A stretch of DNA of 64,000 nt. It comes from Emydura subglobosa (Eukaryota > Chordata > Testudines > Chelidae). The position numbers were made by a program, and so were the translations under genes. The stretch lies in contig ML679959.1 of NCBI GenBank assembly GCA_007922225.1, positions 27,440,152-27,504,151 on the forward strand. Direction: 5' to 3'. Below are positions 36,680-48,700 of this stretch, one piece after another (position 1 is the first letter of the stretch; every line of letters begins with the position of its first letter). The notes beneath the pieces were generated by a model that worked only from the letters and a program-made list of their open reading frames with translations, searched no databases and was not told the DNA's origin.

Positions 36680-37340
36680 ACCCCTCTTTCCCGCTAGGTT
36701 ATGGGTGAAGAGTCTTTCACTCTGGTGGTGGTGTGGGACGGCCGAAAGAGCCCGGTTGGGTTTCCAAAGCCAAGCAGTCAGGGTCGGACCTGAATGTGAA
36801 ACTCACCGTCGCAGAGTGGCTGGTCCCCTGCAATTGAAATAGGGCCCAGCTCCCCTGTGCCAGAGCCAGCGCTCCCCGCTGAGCCAATGAAGGGGGTGAG
36901 GGGCTTCACCTGGGCTATAAAGCGTCAGAGGGAGTTTGGTGAGGGCAGCACTAGAAGGGGGAAGTGCAGAGTGAAGTTGCAGGGAGGGAGGGTCTCCTGC
37001 TGGAGAAGGAGACCTAGCTGCAAGTTTTGTTCTTCCTTGGGGAGGCCTTGCATCTTCTGCAGCTGCCCAGACAGCAGAAAGGGATGGTGCCTCAGGGGGG
37101 AGGGGCTGTGCCTGGCTTACGGCTGGGTGGAGGATGCGTCTTTGGGTTTGAGTTGGGAACTCTGGGTTCCTAAAGAAACCGGCCCCGGCTGTGAGTGGCT
37201 GACCGAGACTGCGTGGAGTTCTGTTTAAGGAGCCCTGAAGAAGAGTGAGATGGGGTGGGGCGGGGCAGAGGCTCCCCTGGCCACAAGGGGCCACTGGGGT
37301 GATGGCCGCGCCACCTGGCACTCGCTGATCGAGACTGGGT
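36680..37340 (+). mobile_element. LTR-like segment with CCAAT and TATA boxes
   Basis: GAGCCAATGAAGG (CCAAT at about 36,882) lies about 30 bp before GGGCTATAAAGCGTC (TATA at about 36,914), followed by G-rich text and CACAAGGGGCCACTGGGG near the 3' side, a word typical of reptile LTR ends. It could instead be a cellular promoter. No terminal duplication was found. Confidence 0.35.
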
Positions 37341-37824
37341 GGGGAATGCCTCCCAGAAATCGGTTTGATCCTGCAGGGTTTTTCTAACCGTCACCAAACT
37401 TCTAGCTCCGGGCTGGGGCTCGACTGTTGGTTTGGCTCGTGCTGGGACAAATGCCCCCCGAGCAAACAGCTTGTGTGCAGGGGCTCTCCGGCCCCCGTGC
37501 TCCAGCTCTGTGCCAGGGACAGGCCAGTGACTTCCAGACCCCTGGCCACACTCTTGTTCTTCTTCCATCGGGCTGTCAGGGAAATGACTGTGCAGAACAC
37601 TGAGCCCTGGTGGTGTGGGGGCACGGACTCTCCCCTGTGGCATCCCTGCCACCGTTTCCCCTTGCACAAAGGAGCCAGGGTAAATCACCCACACTGAGGA
37701 CCCTCCTGTGACCCATTTGATGGCATTTTTCCCAGCCAAAGGGCTTGTATCTGACAGGATCGCTCTGAAAAGCCTCGTTAACAGACAAAGGCATACCCAG
37801 GGCCCGATGGCTGGAAGTGGAAGG

Positions 37825-38098
37825 TACATAACATCAAACTGGAAATAAGATGCAAAATTGAACAGGGAGGATAATTAACCATTGGAACAACTTACCCAGG
37901 GAGGACGGGGATTCTCCATCTCTTGGAGCCTTTAAATCACGAAATGATTTAAGACTGAAAAGAGTCATTCTAGTTCAATCAGAAGTTCTTGGGTTGGAGG
38001 CAGGAATCCTTGGTTGAAATTCTCTGGCCTGTTCAAAGCCAGAGGTCAGACTAGATGATCACAAGGGTCCCTTCTGGCTTTGGAATCTATGAAAACCA
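37825..38098 (+). mobile_element. CR1 LINE 3' end, diverged
   Basis: CATTGGAACAACTTACCCAGG, GATTCTCCATCTCTTGGAGC and AGAGGTCAGACTAGATGATC ... CCCTTCTGGCTTTGGAATC are CR1 blocks in order. Confidence 0.85.
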
Positions 38099-38249
38099 TA
38101 AGAAGATAAAAGGCAACAGACAATCAAAAGGAAAAATGACACATTTCAACGTCTCCCTCGTACCTGTTCACCTTTGCATGGAAGTTCACAAGCAAAAATC
38201 AGGGTTGGGGTTTTTTTTTTTAAATAATAAATGCAAATAAAATGAAAGT

Positions 38250-38700
38250 CTGAGATGTTTTTTAAAAAGCTCTCAAATAATTACAGCGTTCAGAGTGAAC
38301 AGCCTCTTCACACTTGATTAGCTAATATGTATTACGGCTCCATTAACACACTATGGCAATGCTGCCATTCTCCATATTTCGAAACATTCAAAGAAGGGTG
38401 GTCGAGTCATCAGCGCTAATTGCCAGAAAAACAGAAACGAACCTCCTAAAAGGAAATCATTTTATAGCTGTAATTTGATTAATTAGGAAAGCTCATTGTT
38501 TCCATTTTAGGCATGCAGTAAAACCCAAGCAAAGTTAATATTTATTAATCTTAATGCACAGGCAAGATAATTACATCTCCTGGTGCAGCTGCAATGCAGA
38601 GTGCCTCTTGCTGGATGTTTGCGCACCCTTCGGGTAAACAGGAAAGAGAAGAGCGTTCACCGCTAATTAGAAAGATACTGGTCCTTTCCGAATGGGCTCC
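38250..38700. other. Candidate conserved non-coding element
   Basis: There is no repeat signature. It is dense in homeodomain-like TAATTA/ATTAAT words (TTTGATTAATTAGG, GATAATTACATC, CGCTAATTAGAAAG) beside E-box-like GGTGCAGCTGC. The texture is typical of developmental enhancers; function is inference. Confidence 0.3.
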
Positions 38701-39334
38701 TGATTTTAATCTCATGCTCAGAACTATATGCAGATGAATTGGGGCAAGAGAGCAGGGGGTTTGCAGCTAATTACCGCCTGTGACAATAAGCCAGGAGTCG
38801 GAGTGGGTGAGCAGATATGGAAGAAATGGTGACACACACACACGCGTGCCCGGCTTTGCTCATTTTTTTAAGGTGATCCATTCTCTTTACACTCCCCATC
38901 GCTTTCCAGCTCTGTGCATCTCTGCAAGTCCGCATGCTAGCTGGGAGCAGAAGCACCAAAATGCCACGAGGAATGCCAGTGACAGAGAATCCAATTAGCC
39001 AGGTTGCATTGTGGGAGTTCTGCTAAGTTAGAACATGAGTGTTGGCAATTGCCCCTTGGATGAGAACCATTCATCTGTTCCATTGTGACCATTCCTGTGT
39101 AGAATGCTAAGGGGGGTCAGAGGCAGAGGAACCTGCAAGGTGCAGAAGAGCAGAGAGCACTGGGAGTTGGTAGCGGGCAGAGTAGTCTAAGGTCCCCCAG
39201 CTCCGTTGCACTGAGCCTTTGATCTGTCGCCAGCGCTCCCTGCATTATGGCTTTGACTGGAGAGAACATCTTTTGCTTCTCAAGCCCTTGATTGTGCAAG
39301 CCCCCCCCTTAATGTTCTGTATCCAAGTCTTCAG

Positions 39335-39410
39335 GCTAGGAGGTTGGTTGTGGGCTATGGAGCTTTATCCTCTTGGTCGTGCGTTCAAATCTGGCTGAGG
39401 ATGATCGGGT
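39335..39410 (+). mobile_element. tRNA-like SINE fragment
   Basis: GGTTGGTTGTGGGCTATGG ... TCGTGCGTTCAAATCTGGC: the last part has a B-box shape (GGTTCAAATCC-like). Confidence 0.35.
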
Positions 39411-39774
39411 TTGACAGCTGATCCACTTAATGGCTTATCTGAAAGGAGTCTAGTTTTCGCCACTTCACCAGCCCCACCAGAACTGGCTCTAATGGGATTC
39501 CTTGCTGACAGCTGCAACACGGGGCTCAGGGAATAAATAGGCCATGGAAACTGAGCTCTCTTCTCACCCCGGACTGATGCTCTTCCATGGGGTAATGTCA
39601 GTGCCTGGGATGGGCCCGTTCTGTGCCAGGACACAAGGAGTTCAGTCTCCAGGATTAGCCATCTGGCACCTTCACTCACGTCACGTCTTTTTTAGTCTTG
39701 GAGCTTAGTTTGGGGCTGGATTTTCCCATGCAGGTGAGCAGACAAGCAAGGGGACCTGCTCCCCAATCTAGGTG

Positions 39775-39875
39775 TGAGTGAGTCCCCCCGCCCCGGGCTG
39801 GATCATCTGTGGGAAATGAGCCCACAACCTCTGCATCTAAAAGCGTACGCCTCCGCTGCATGAGCTAACGTATCA
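39775..39875 (-). mobile_element. tRNA-derived SINE fragment
   Basis: On the minus strand, TTAGCTCATGCAGCGGAGG is A-box-like and GAGGTTGTGGGCTCATTTCC is B-box-like, about 45 bp apart. It is too decayed to be a tRNA gene. Confidence 0.4.
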
Positions 39876-40199
39876 GCTCGGAGGCCATGGCAGACTCATA
39901 AACATCTTCATGTGCTTGCGCCACTAGCGGGGGACAAAGACTCACTCAGAATCGACGTGGGTCATTGATGAGACCTCCCACTTTGGGCTCTTTTACAGGG
40001 TTTGATCTTGCCAGTGCTGAGGAATTGCAACCCTCCTTCACCGGGCGTTGAGGGCACTCAGCACCTTGCAGGATGAGCCCCCCTCAGTCCTGCCTTTTCG
40101 TTGCCCTCCCGTTGTGCCACGGACTTTGATTTTTTTCCTGTAATGGTGTCAATGACTGCCGGACATATGCATGGATTGCGTCAGCACCGGACCCCAAAT

Positions 40200-40570
40200 G
40201 ACTGACACTGGCCATTTTTTACAGCTCGCAAAAAGGGAAACGTTGCAGAGAGATTCATTTCGGCTTCAGTTTTGTGCTTTCCTCCTCGAGGCTCTGACTG
40301 AAAACGAGATTGAAAGGTTGTTCGGCAATGAGAGGAGAAAATTAGCTGGAGTGAGAGCGCGTGGGGCTGCCTTTCTCATTTCAGCTCATTATAAAGAACA
40401 CGTTTGCACAGCCGCTTTTCTGCTGCCGTTAATCTGAACCAAGATGATTAAAACCTGTAATTGCAGCATTTTAAACAAATCTCTGCTATCTGGATTATTG
40501 TGTTTTTAATTAGTGTGGCTCCGTCTACTGTTTTTATCACTTTGATGGATTTGTTTATGATATATTTATT
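40200..40570. other. Candidate conserved non-coding element
   Basis: AT-rich, repeat-free text with TTAATCTGAACCAAGATGATT, CTGTAATTGCAGC and GTTTTTAATTAGTG. Function is inference only. Confidence 0.3.
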
Positions 40571-41729
40571 TATTCTTCATTGATCTCCCTGACTCTGCTC
40601 TCTCCTGCTGTCTGTATTTGATGCATTCTCCAGCAAACTGAACAGGAGTTTGGCCTGAGGAAGCAGAGAGTGAAAGCTGTCGGGCCAGGTCATTCCCTTG
40701 AGATCTGTGTGGAGGGGACCCTGGAATGTGTATCTCCCTGTCCCCATGCAGACAAGAGCTCTGGGGCTTTGTTCTCCTTCCTCCCCAAAGCTCTGTGGAG
40801 GGCTGCCAGTGGACCATGTACATACACAGCTCTGGAGTGGCTAGGCCCCACTGACCATTCTGCCCAATACAAACACAAGAAGAAAATTCATCTACTGTAT
40901 TCATTTTCCTGAGTAGGCCCTATCATGCAGAGGAAATCTCTTACAGTGGGCTCTGCTTGGTAGGCTGGTGGGAGACATAGAGCCTTCACCAGATCCCCTG
41001 AGGTCTGCCTTGCTTCTAGAGATCTGGGAGATGCATAGGCAGGACCGTGTATCTCCTACATGGAGGGGATACCGGCCCACTCCTCCAACAGAAGAATGCA
41101 GAGGGATTTCCTTCTTTTGACAGAAAGAGAGAAAGTTCTATTTGATTTGCTCGCTTTTACTCCGAGTTAGAAGCATATCTTAAAACCTCTCCAAGGAGGT
41201 GGAAAGGCACAAACACAAATACACGAACAATCGGGGAGGCAGAATTCCAAAAATGTGGACGGGCATAAAGAAGGACCCCCACCAGCCCACGGTTTATTGA
41301 TCAGACAAGTGATGAGACTGACCCCTGACCCCAGGTCTAAAGATCCCCAGAATCTGGGGAAGTTAATTTGGATTCCTCTCTCGCTCGTGGACAAAACCAA
41401 AACCTTTCTGCCGTAGGAAATTTAGGTAGGGATCGGGATTGGAAGTTGGTGGCTTGGGACCTGTTCCTCAATTACACACCATCGTCTGACCGATCCTCTG
41501 CTCATTTATAATAAGCAACATTTTTTATGAGACTTCAGTGTGAGAATCAAAGCTGCGAATGCAATAAAACAACCACACAACACTCACAAGCAATAGAAAA
41601 CATCTTTTCCAGATATCTAAATAATAAAGATTTCTTTTTGTAACTTAACGGTTTAAACTGGAAACCAAATTAGATACTTTGAGAAGCAATTCAGCATCAT
41701 GGGACTCCAGAAAGTTAGCCATGGCTTAC
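40571..41729. other. Non-coding stretch, nothing recognised
   Basis: Overlapping short frames only. Confidence 0.4.
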
Positions 41730-41860
41730 TTAGATTGTAAGCTCTTTGGAACAACGACTGTCCTCTCTGTTCATACAACGCCTCACAGAATGAGGTCCTC
41801 ATCCATGATTGTGACTACTAGGTACAATGGCAATACAGATGATAAATAATAACAATACTA
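41730..41860 (+). mobile_element. SINE tail fragment
   Basis: TAGATTGTAAGCTCTTTGGA ... ACGCCTCACAGAATGAGGTC ... AGATGATAAATAATAACAAT. Confidence 0.65.
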
Positions 41861-41929
41861 GCCTAGCTAACATCTGACTACTACTGGGAAAAGGAAATGC
41901 AAAGAAGCTAGACACTTTCCTGTTCTTCC

Positions 41930-42065
41930 CAGTTCAAGTGCTCAAGGAATGGATGAGATGCTCTAGGATTTATTTTGGGGACATTCTATGGTCTGTGTTA
42001 TACAGGAGGTCAGACTAGATGATCACAATGGTCCCTTCAAGCCTGGGAACCTATGAAATCTATGA
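41930..42065 (+). mobile_element. CR1 3' tail fragment
   Basis: GACATTCTATGGTCTGTGTT, AGGAGGTCAGACTAGATGAT and CACAATGGTCCCTTCAAGCC. Confidence 0.85.
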
Positions 42066-42229
42066 GACCTTCACTGTTACAAGACAACTTTCAGTTTGCC
42101 TTTGTTGGCCACAATAACAATATGTGATCACAATATACACACACCATTTGCATCTATCAGTTAAGGGTTATTTTCTCTGTCAGTGTGATACAAGCATTGC
42201 ATTACTGAGAAACTACAGCATGGGTTGAG

Positions 42230-42560
42230 TAACATTATGATGGCAGAGCATTAGTAGGGTGGCCTTTATGACAGGAACATTTTTCCTGGGCAATGTCAGC
42301 ACGTACCAAGTGGAGGGTATAATAGCAAGACACCCCTGGCTGATTACAGTGGTGTAATGAAGTCAGTGCGTGGCAGGGCAGTTATCACATGTTTCAGTTG
42401 TTCCATGGTGATGGTGTTATGAGTACAGTGCGTTACTGGGTGATTATAGCATTCATGGAGTGGGGTTATGCTAATATTGTTAGGATGTTATTGCATTGCT
42501 GGGTGATTATAGAATGGGTCAGTGCAGCATGTAACAGTAACCGCCCAAGAAGTGTAATAA
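42230..42560 (+). repeat. Degenerate tandem-like region, about 63-bp spacing
   Basis: CTGGGTGATTATAG occurs at 42,436 and 42,499 and a relative, CTGGCTGATTACAG, at 42,336. Surrounding GTTATGA/TTATG and CAGTGCG words recur. It is imperfect and low copy. Confidence 0.4.
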
Positions 42561-42892
42561 CACCTTTGAAATGGTGGAGTATATTTTGCATGAAAATAGA
42601 AATTATACAGTAAACGGGGCTAATACTCAGAGGGTGTATTTCTTTGCAACAGGGGTTTGACATCTCTAACAGCCAGCTGAAATGCTCTGCTTGTGTTCAG
42701 AAGTTTAAAGAGTTTCATAATTATGCTTAATTGTCTATAAATAATCATATTTATTTATTTATTAAGCATACACACACCAGAAGTGCTTCATGTTGTACAA
42801 GGCACAAAGATAATCCCTGCCCTGAGAAGCTTGTTAGAAAGTGGGGAATTTTAAAGACTAAATACATGAGGTCTTACATCAAACTAACACAG

Positions 42893-43083
42893 CCCTGGCC
42901 TGCACTTACCTGGCGATCCGGCGGCAGTCGACGGGAGTTACGCAAGCGGCGTAGAGTAGCTTGCATAACCCCAGTCGAGTGCTGTGCTTCCCTTCTGCGC
43001 GGCGTCTTCACTGCACCGCGGCCACTGGAGGGGGTGGTTTTACATCGTCGACTTCTGGATCGCTGCCAGTGTAGACATACCCA
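42893..43083. mobile_element. GTGTAGACAT-type DNA transposon remnant
   Basis: The left end CCCTGGCCTGCACTTAC is a decayed counterpart of the right end GCCAGTGTAGACATACCC. The interior is rich in CpG (GTCGACGGGAGTTACGC). Confidence 0.55.
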
Positions 43084-43137
43084 CGGTGCTCCAAGGCTTC
43101 TGTGATGGTAAAGGGATGTATTCGCGTTGCACAGAAC

Positions 43138-43334
43138 CGCGGTTCCCAGCCGTCTCGAGTGTGCAGACCCCTTTTCAACCTCCAGACATTTCGCGGACCA
43201 CCGCATGCTGCTAGTTGTATTTGAAATTGGACATTGCCTTGGTAAGGTTGTTACTCTTTTTCTTTTCCGCAGACCCCCTGTAGTGGCCTCGCAGATCGCC
43301 AAGGGTCCACGGACCACAGGTTGGGAACCGCTGC
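43138..43334. mobile_element. hAT-like MITE with perfect 8-bp TSD
   Basis: The element starts CGCGGTTCCCAGCC and ends GGTTGGGAACCGCTGC, inverted terminal repeats. CACAGAAC lies directly on both sides (43,130-43,137 and 43,335-43,342), a perfect 8-bp target duplication. It is 197 bp, non-autonomous, with internal GCGGACCACCGC and GTCCACGGACCACAGG also partly inverted. Confidence 0.93.
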
Positions 43335-43682
43335 CACAGAACAAATTGGCATTCTCTGGTTCTCCGTAGCAACCCCACTGCATTAGACTCTTTTAGTTGG
43401 ACAAGTGTTAAATGGGCTTGAAATTCTGTGTCTTATTGAGTCTCCCTAGGAGAAAACACATAGACTGGTACAAACTGCCTTCCCTCATGCAGCCCCAGTT
43501 ATGATCCTTGACTCAGGTGTGTTCATGGCCAGACAATTGCAAAAAATGGAGAAATGTATAAAAGTCGGGGTCTGTCCGCAGGCAATTTACCAACAGAAAC
43601 CAGGGCTAAATGAGCCCCATAAATTGTTTGCAGTTTCTGGCAGGATCTGCTCTGCTCACTAAGGAGCTGAGTACTCTGACTC

Positions 43683-43797
43683 TGAGCCAGCAATCCACGT
43701 AAGCATATGCTTAACTTTAAGCACAGGCATAGTCTTATTCAAGTTAATGGGCAGCAAGTTAAACATACGTTTAAGTGTGTTGCTGGATTGGGGCCAT
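43683..43797. mobile_element. Palindromic MITE, family B
   Basis: The left arm AGCCAGCAATCCACGTAAGC and ATATGCTTAACTTTAAGC pair with GTTTAAGTGTGTTGCTGGATT. Confidence 0.7.
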
Positions 43798-43940
43798 AGT
43801 TCTCCGCACCTCACAAGGTCCATCCCTTTTGTAAGCAAAAAACTGTGGCTATAAATAAATATCTGTACTGTGGTACAAAAGCAAGGCACAGACGCTGAAA
43901 TACATCAGGCCTTCAGTTACTACAGTGATGGGTGCAGCAG

Positions 43941-43988
43941 GGAAAGAAAGAAAGAAAGGCGGAAAGAAAGGAAGAAGGAAAGAAAGAG
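43941..43988 (+). repeat. GAAA/GGAAA-rich microsatellite
   Basis: Interrupted GAAA units. Confidence 0.85.
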
Positions 43989-44194
43989 CATGTGTCAATG
44001 GTAAAGAATCATAGAAAGCAACTTTCTGCTGACACTGAACAAGGAACTTTCTCAGAATAAGTGAAGCAGCATGAAAGCCCCTCTCTACTTCACTGATGAG
44101 CTTGTCCTGAGCCTTCTCCATCTGTGTTCATTCACGCCTCACTCCTTGCTGCTGATTTAAATCAACAGTGCACATGTCCGCATGGGAAGACGGG

Positions 44195-44470
44195 TGGATG
44201 GCACTGGGCCGGAACTTGGGAGATCTGGTGTCAGTTCCTGACTCTGCCACAGACTAACTTAGGCGTTTAATCCCTTTGAGCTTCAGCTCCTCCCCTGTCA
44301 AGAGAGCAATAAGTATCCCTCCTTTGTCTTCTCTATCTAGACTGTAAGCTCTTTGGGACAGGGACTTCCTCTTAGAGGGTCAGGACAGCACCTAGCACAA
44401 TGAGACCCGGATGTAGGTTGGGGCCTCCAGGCCCTACTGCAATATAAATCACATAAGGCAAACAATAAAA
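44195..44470 (+). mobile_element. SINE, near full length
   Basis: GTCAGTTCCTGACTCTGCCA, then TTTAATCCCTTTGAGCTTCAG, CTAGACTGTAAGCTCTTTGG and CAGCACCTAGCACAATGAGA occur in family order, ending in GCAATATAAATCAC. Confidence 0.75.
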
Positions 44471-45645
44471 AAGAGCTGGTAGTTTATCCTGCTGCTTAGG
44501 ATCTCTGGTGGCAACCTTGGTAAGAAGCCAAGGGATTGAGTGGGCAATAGAGACTGAACTGCCGGTCATGGCCTGTTGTGGTCCCTCCAGGACAGGGTGG
44601 GGGAAATGTTGAGTGGATGGAAGAGACTTTGGTCTACAAGGTAGTCAGGTGGGCACTGGCCACCTGCCTGAGATCTCCAGGATGATAGTCATACGGGACT
44701 GCAGCAGTGGCCCATCTCATCCAGTGTCAACAGGGGGGAAGGACTGTCATTCACTGGACCATCAAATGGAGCTGTCAGCACAGTTTGTTTGCAGGGCCCC
44801 GCTGGTACATTTCCGGATCCGCTTTGGGTTGTTTGTTGCCTTTTGACCAAAGCAAGGAACTTTAAGGGCCCCTTTCTTCTGCAGACACGTCGGGCTGGCT
44901 GCTCCGGCATGTGAGGGGGTGGGGCACAGCTGGGGCATCGGAGCTGGCGGCACGTCCATGGTCAAGGAGCTAATTGGCACGGGGTCCAGGCAGCCTCTGA
45001 TGAGGCTGATTTATGAAGACCTGTCCAGCCCTGAATCTCTCCCACACAACCCACTGGCAAGGGTGTGGGGTATGAAATTCTGCAAGGCCATGTAAATCAG
45101 GGCAGCATTTTGCCTGGAACCCTCTTGAGAGCTTCTCAAGAGATTAGAAATCAGCGACCAGTCCCAAGGGGTTCAGAGCACCCTCCAAAGCCCACCCCTG
45201 GAATGCAGCTATGGAACAGCCTAGCCTATAGGGGAAGTTCCTGTCAGTTACGGGCTGGTCTGTCTCTCCCGGGACGTCCCTGGTTTTAATAGGTCATCCT
45301 CCACTCATCTCTGGGCTGGTGCTAACTGCTCCTGCCATTTGCCATCATGAAAAACGAAGCAAGAAATTGGCAAGTCAGAGCATCTATTAGAATCTGCTCA
45401 CGCTGGAGGGAGGTGCGGCGGGGGGAACCCTGGTGTCCTGAGAACAGCACCCCTTCCCCTGTTCCTTACTGCTGTACCCCCCAGCTCTCCTGCTGACTAT
45501 TCCATGCCTAGCTCCCCACTTAAATCCATGCTTAACTGAAGGCCTAAATGAGCTCACTCCAAACCGGGAAGATTTCCGGTTGAGTCAGTGGAAGCTGCCC
45601 CCGGCCCGTAAGCTGTTTCACTGGCGACTACGCTAGATTTGTCTG
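44471..45645. other. Non-coding stretch, nothing recognised
   Basis: This is the region 3' of the CKAP5-like gene. No long A tract (T on the plus strand) marks a retrocopy tail here. Confidence 0.45.
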
Positions 45646-45651
45646 TTTATT
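45646..45651 (-). terminator. Putative poly(A) signal of the CKAP5-like gene
   Basis: AATAAA on the minus strand (GCACAATAAACAGACAA) lies 86 bp beyond the stop codon. The position suits a short 3' UTR. The hexamer alone is weak evidence. Confidence 0.4.
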
Positions 45652-45736
45652 GTGCATTCACATCATGCGTGGTTGCTGATGGGGAAGAGGAAGAGAAGGG
45701 CTGGCTGGTTCCGAAGCCGGTAGCCAGGTTCGGGTG

Positions 45737-48700
45737 CTATTTCTGCCCTGGGATCTTCACGTACCGGGGCAGCTTGCTGCCGTGCCTGTCTGGGGAGACC
45801 AGGGCCAGGGGCCCTTCAGGCTTTGAAGGTTGCCTGGGGAGGGGGAGTTGGCTACAAGATTTCGTGCCGCCACATCGCCGCCTCATCAATTTCAGCCCGT
45901 GCAGGCAGAGAGACGGCCCCACCTCCTCTCCGTTTGAGTTCCCGACCGGGGAGGATGCTGTCCTACTGGGGGCCTGTGCCTGAAGGGGCCTCCCCGTGGA
46001 AGGGGGAAGGTGCTGTTTGCCTGCTCGCTCCATGCCCATCACGGCCAGGCCATGCTTTACGTAGCTGCGGAAGAGGAGGGAGCAGTTTTCCAGGAAGGGC
46101 TCCAAGTCTGCATCGGGGCATTTCTGCTTGTATTCGTACAGCTCCTCCAGGCCCTCCCTCGCATTCTCCTTGGAGCCGATCTTCTTGAAGATGGCCGCTA
46201 ACAGGTCGTTGACTTGGCCCTTTGCCGCCTTGTCGGCCGCACAAGAGACCCCCTGACCCGCGTCTGCATCGGGCTCGCTGGCTCCCTGCGTGGGGCCGAG
46301 CCTCGTGGCCCGGCATAGGTGAGCCTCCAGCTCTGACTCCCCCTTCTCCTCTATGAAGGTGAGGTGCTCCAGAATGCCCGGCCCCGCCAGCCTTCTCAGC
46401 GTGTGCAGCAGCGTCTGCAGGGCTCGCAGGGGGAACTGGCTGGCGCACTGCTTCAGCTTCTCTTGCGGGAGCGCCTTCATGAAGAGGTGGATGTCCAGGA
46501 GGATCTGGTCCAGGTTGAGGGTGCCGATCGTTCGAGGCAGAAGCTGCGTGATTCTCCACAGACACTTGGCCACCAGCTCGGGGAACTTGGGTGGGCTGGC
46601 TGCGGCCGTCAGGCTATCCTGGAGCAGGGCAAGCAAGGCACTGAAGGTTCTGGTCTGGTCAGACTGCTCCAGCACCTTTTTCATTAGGAGATTGATGGAC
46701 TGGACCACCTCTTGGCCTTCCTCCAGGTCCTCCACCTGGGAATCCAGCATCAAGGTGATGAGGCTGTGGAGCAAGTCCTTCAGCACCCCTGTGGAGGTCT
46801 CCCGGGCCAGGCTCTCCGTCTGGAACAGCAGCATCATGTTGTGGATGATGCAGCCATACAGCTGAATGACTTGGTCCTTCCCCGGTTTCTCCTCCCACAC
46901 CTGCAGCCGGTGGATGTACCGGAGCTGCCGCAAGATGGCGATGAGGAACTGGTTGATGTGGCCCGACATGGCTTCGGCCTTGTCCTCCTGCTTCAGGATC
47001 TCGTCGATCTGCGCCAGAGCCTGGATGATGGTGTCGCTGTCGCCGCTGGCTACGTGGTGGATGATGAAGTTGATGATGGAGGCGACGTTGCTGGGCATGC
47101 CGGGAGGACACAGAGAGGCAGCCTGGGGCTGGCGTTCAGGGGTCTCACTTGGCTGAGTGATGCCCTCAGTCCCGGGACTCTTGCTCCGGACGGAGCCTTG
47201 CACGTCCTCAGCCCCTTCTGCATCCAGCTGAAATGCCTGGGGAGCCGCCTGCCCCGTCTCCATGTCTGTCCCTGTGCTGTGGGCATGACTGGGTTTGGAG
47301 GCCATGCCCTCTGCTGCTCCTGTGCTGACAGTCGCACTTGCCCTCAGAGCATGCGGCGGTCTCTCCGTGGCCTGTTTTGCCAGAGAAGCAGCTGACCGGT
47401 CGGCTGCGGCCTGCTGCATGCTCTCTTCTAGCATCCTCGTGTGTTTCTCTGAGAGGTTCCCGATCACCTTGAACACCCCTTCCCCATGCCTGCTGTGAGC
47501 AGCCGCAATGACGTTTAAGGCGGCCCTGCGGATGGCCTCGTTCTGGTCGCCGATGAAGGCAGATATCGCCTTGAAGGCTTTTCCAGGGCTGGGCTGGCAC
47601 ACTTCCATGCCGTAAGCTTTGACCAGATATCCCAGCTCAGCCAGGCATCCGGCCTGCTGCTTGGCGTTTTTGGACCTGGCCCCTTCCATGATGAAGCTGA
47701 ACATCTTCCCGGCTGGGTAGACCAGGCACACCCTCTTCAGAACAGCGTGCACCTCCCTGAGGAAAACCTCTTTCGTCTCCCCCAGCTTCAGGACCAGGTA
47801 GGGGAGAAAGGAGGCTGCCTCGTTCTCTGTCAGCTGGTATTTTTCCCGACTCAGCAAAGCGAACAGCCGCTTGAGATACTCCAGGCTCTTCGTCAGAACC
47901 CACGTGTTGTTGTCGAAGAATCTCAGGGTTAGCCACTTCAGGATCAGGTCCAGGCAGCTGATGACGCCGTCCTTCTCCCTCTCCAAGTGCTTGACCAGGA
48001 TGGCCAGCGCTTTGATGTGGTGCTGGAAGGTGGCGTGGAACATCTCCTCCTGCAGCCAGTTGGCCACGCAGCTGCACATCTGAGCCTTCAGCTGCTCCGT
48101 GTACCTGTTGCTGGGGGAAGTGAAGTTCCACCGGAGCACCTTGCGACCTCTCTCGTCCTGCGCGCGCTGCTCTTTCCCCTTGGGGTCGATGATAAAAATG
48201 GGACCTAGCGTGTCGCCCCCCTCCTTCCGGCTGGCCTTGATTTGCGCCTTCCCCTCTGGCACGCTTTCGACTTCCCGGGCAGCCGCTCCTGATGGGGCTT
48301 CTTTGGGTCCAGGCTTCTGCTTCAGGGTACGGTTGGAGACCGAGTCTCTGGCAGCTGCTTGGGAAGAAGAGGCTGATGCCAAGTGGGAGGTGGCTGAGAC
48401 GGAGGCGAAAGCCGGGATGGCTGTGATCCTGGGCAGCCTGGAAAGCAACTTAGCAGGAACGGTGGATTTGGCCAGAGGGTTGGCTTGGGCTGGCTCCAGC
48501 ATGGCCACGACGGCGTCCTTGGCGGGCGGTTTCAGTTGGCTGGCGGCTTTGGCCATCTCCTCAAGGCCGAGGTGCATCACGAAGAAGGGCAGGGCTTCCT
48601 GGGCCGCCTTCCGCACCTCGCCGTTGCCATCTCCCAGGCAGGCGTAGAGGTGAGGCACGCCCAGCAGCAGGTCGGAGGGGGCGGAACGGAGAGCAGGCAG

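Noticed and set aside
36803..37829. 172- and 219-codon minus-strand frames
   Set aside because: GC-rich chance frames over an LTR-like segment, with no domain or codon signature.
39775..39875. Possible tRNA gene on the minus strand
   Set aside because: A- and B-box-like words are present but the acceptor stem and anticodon arm do not form; better read as a tRNA-derived SINE.
42874..43383. 169-codon minus-strand frame and overlapping plus-strand frames
   Set aside because: They lie wholly inside two DNA-transposon remnants.
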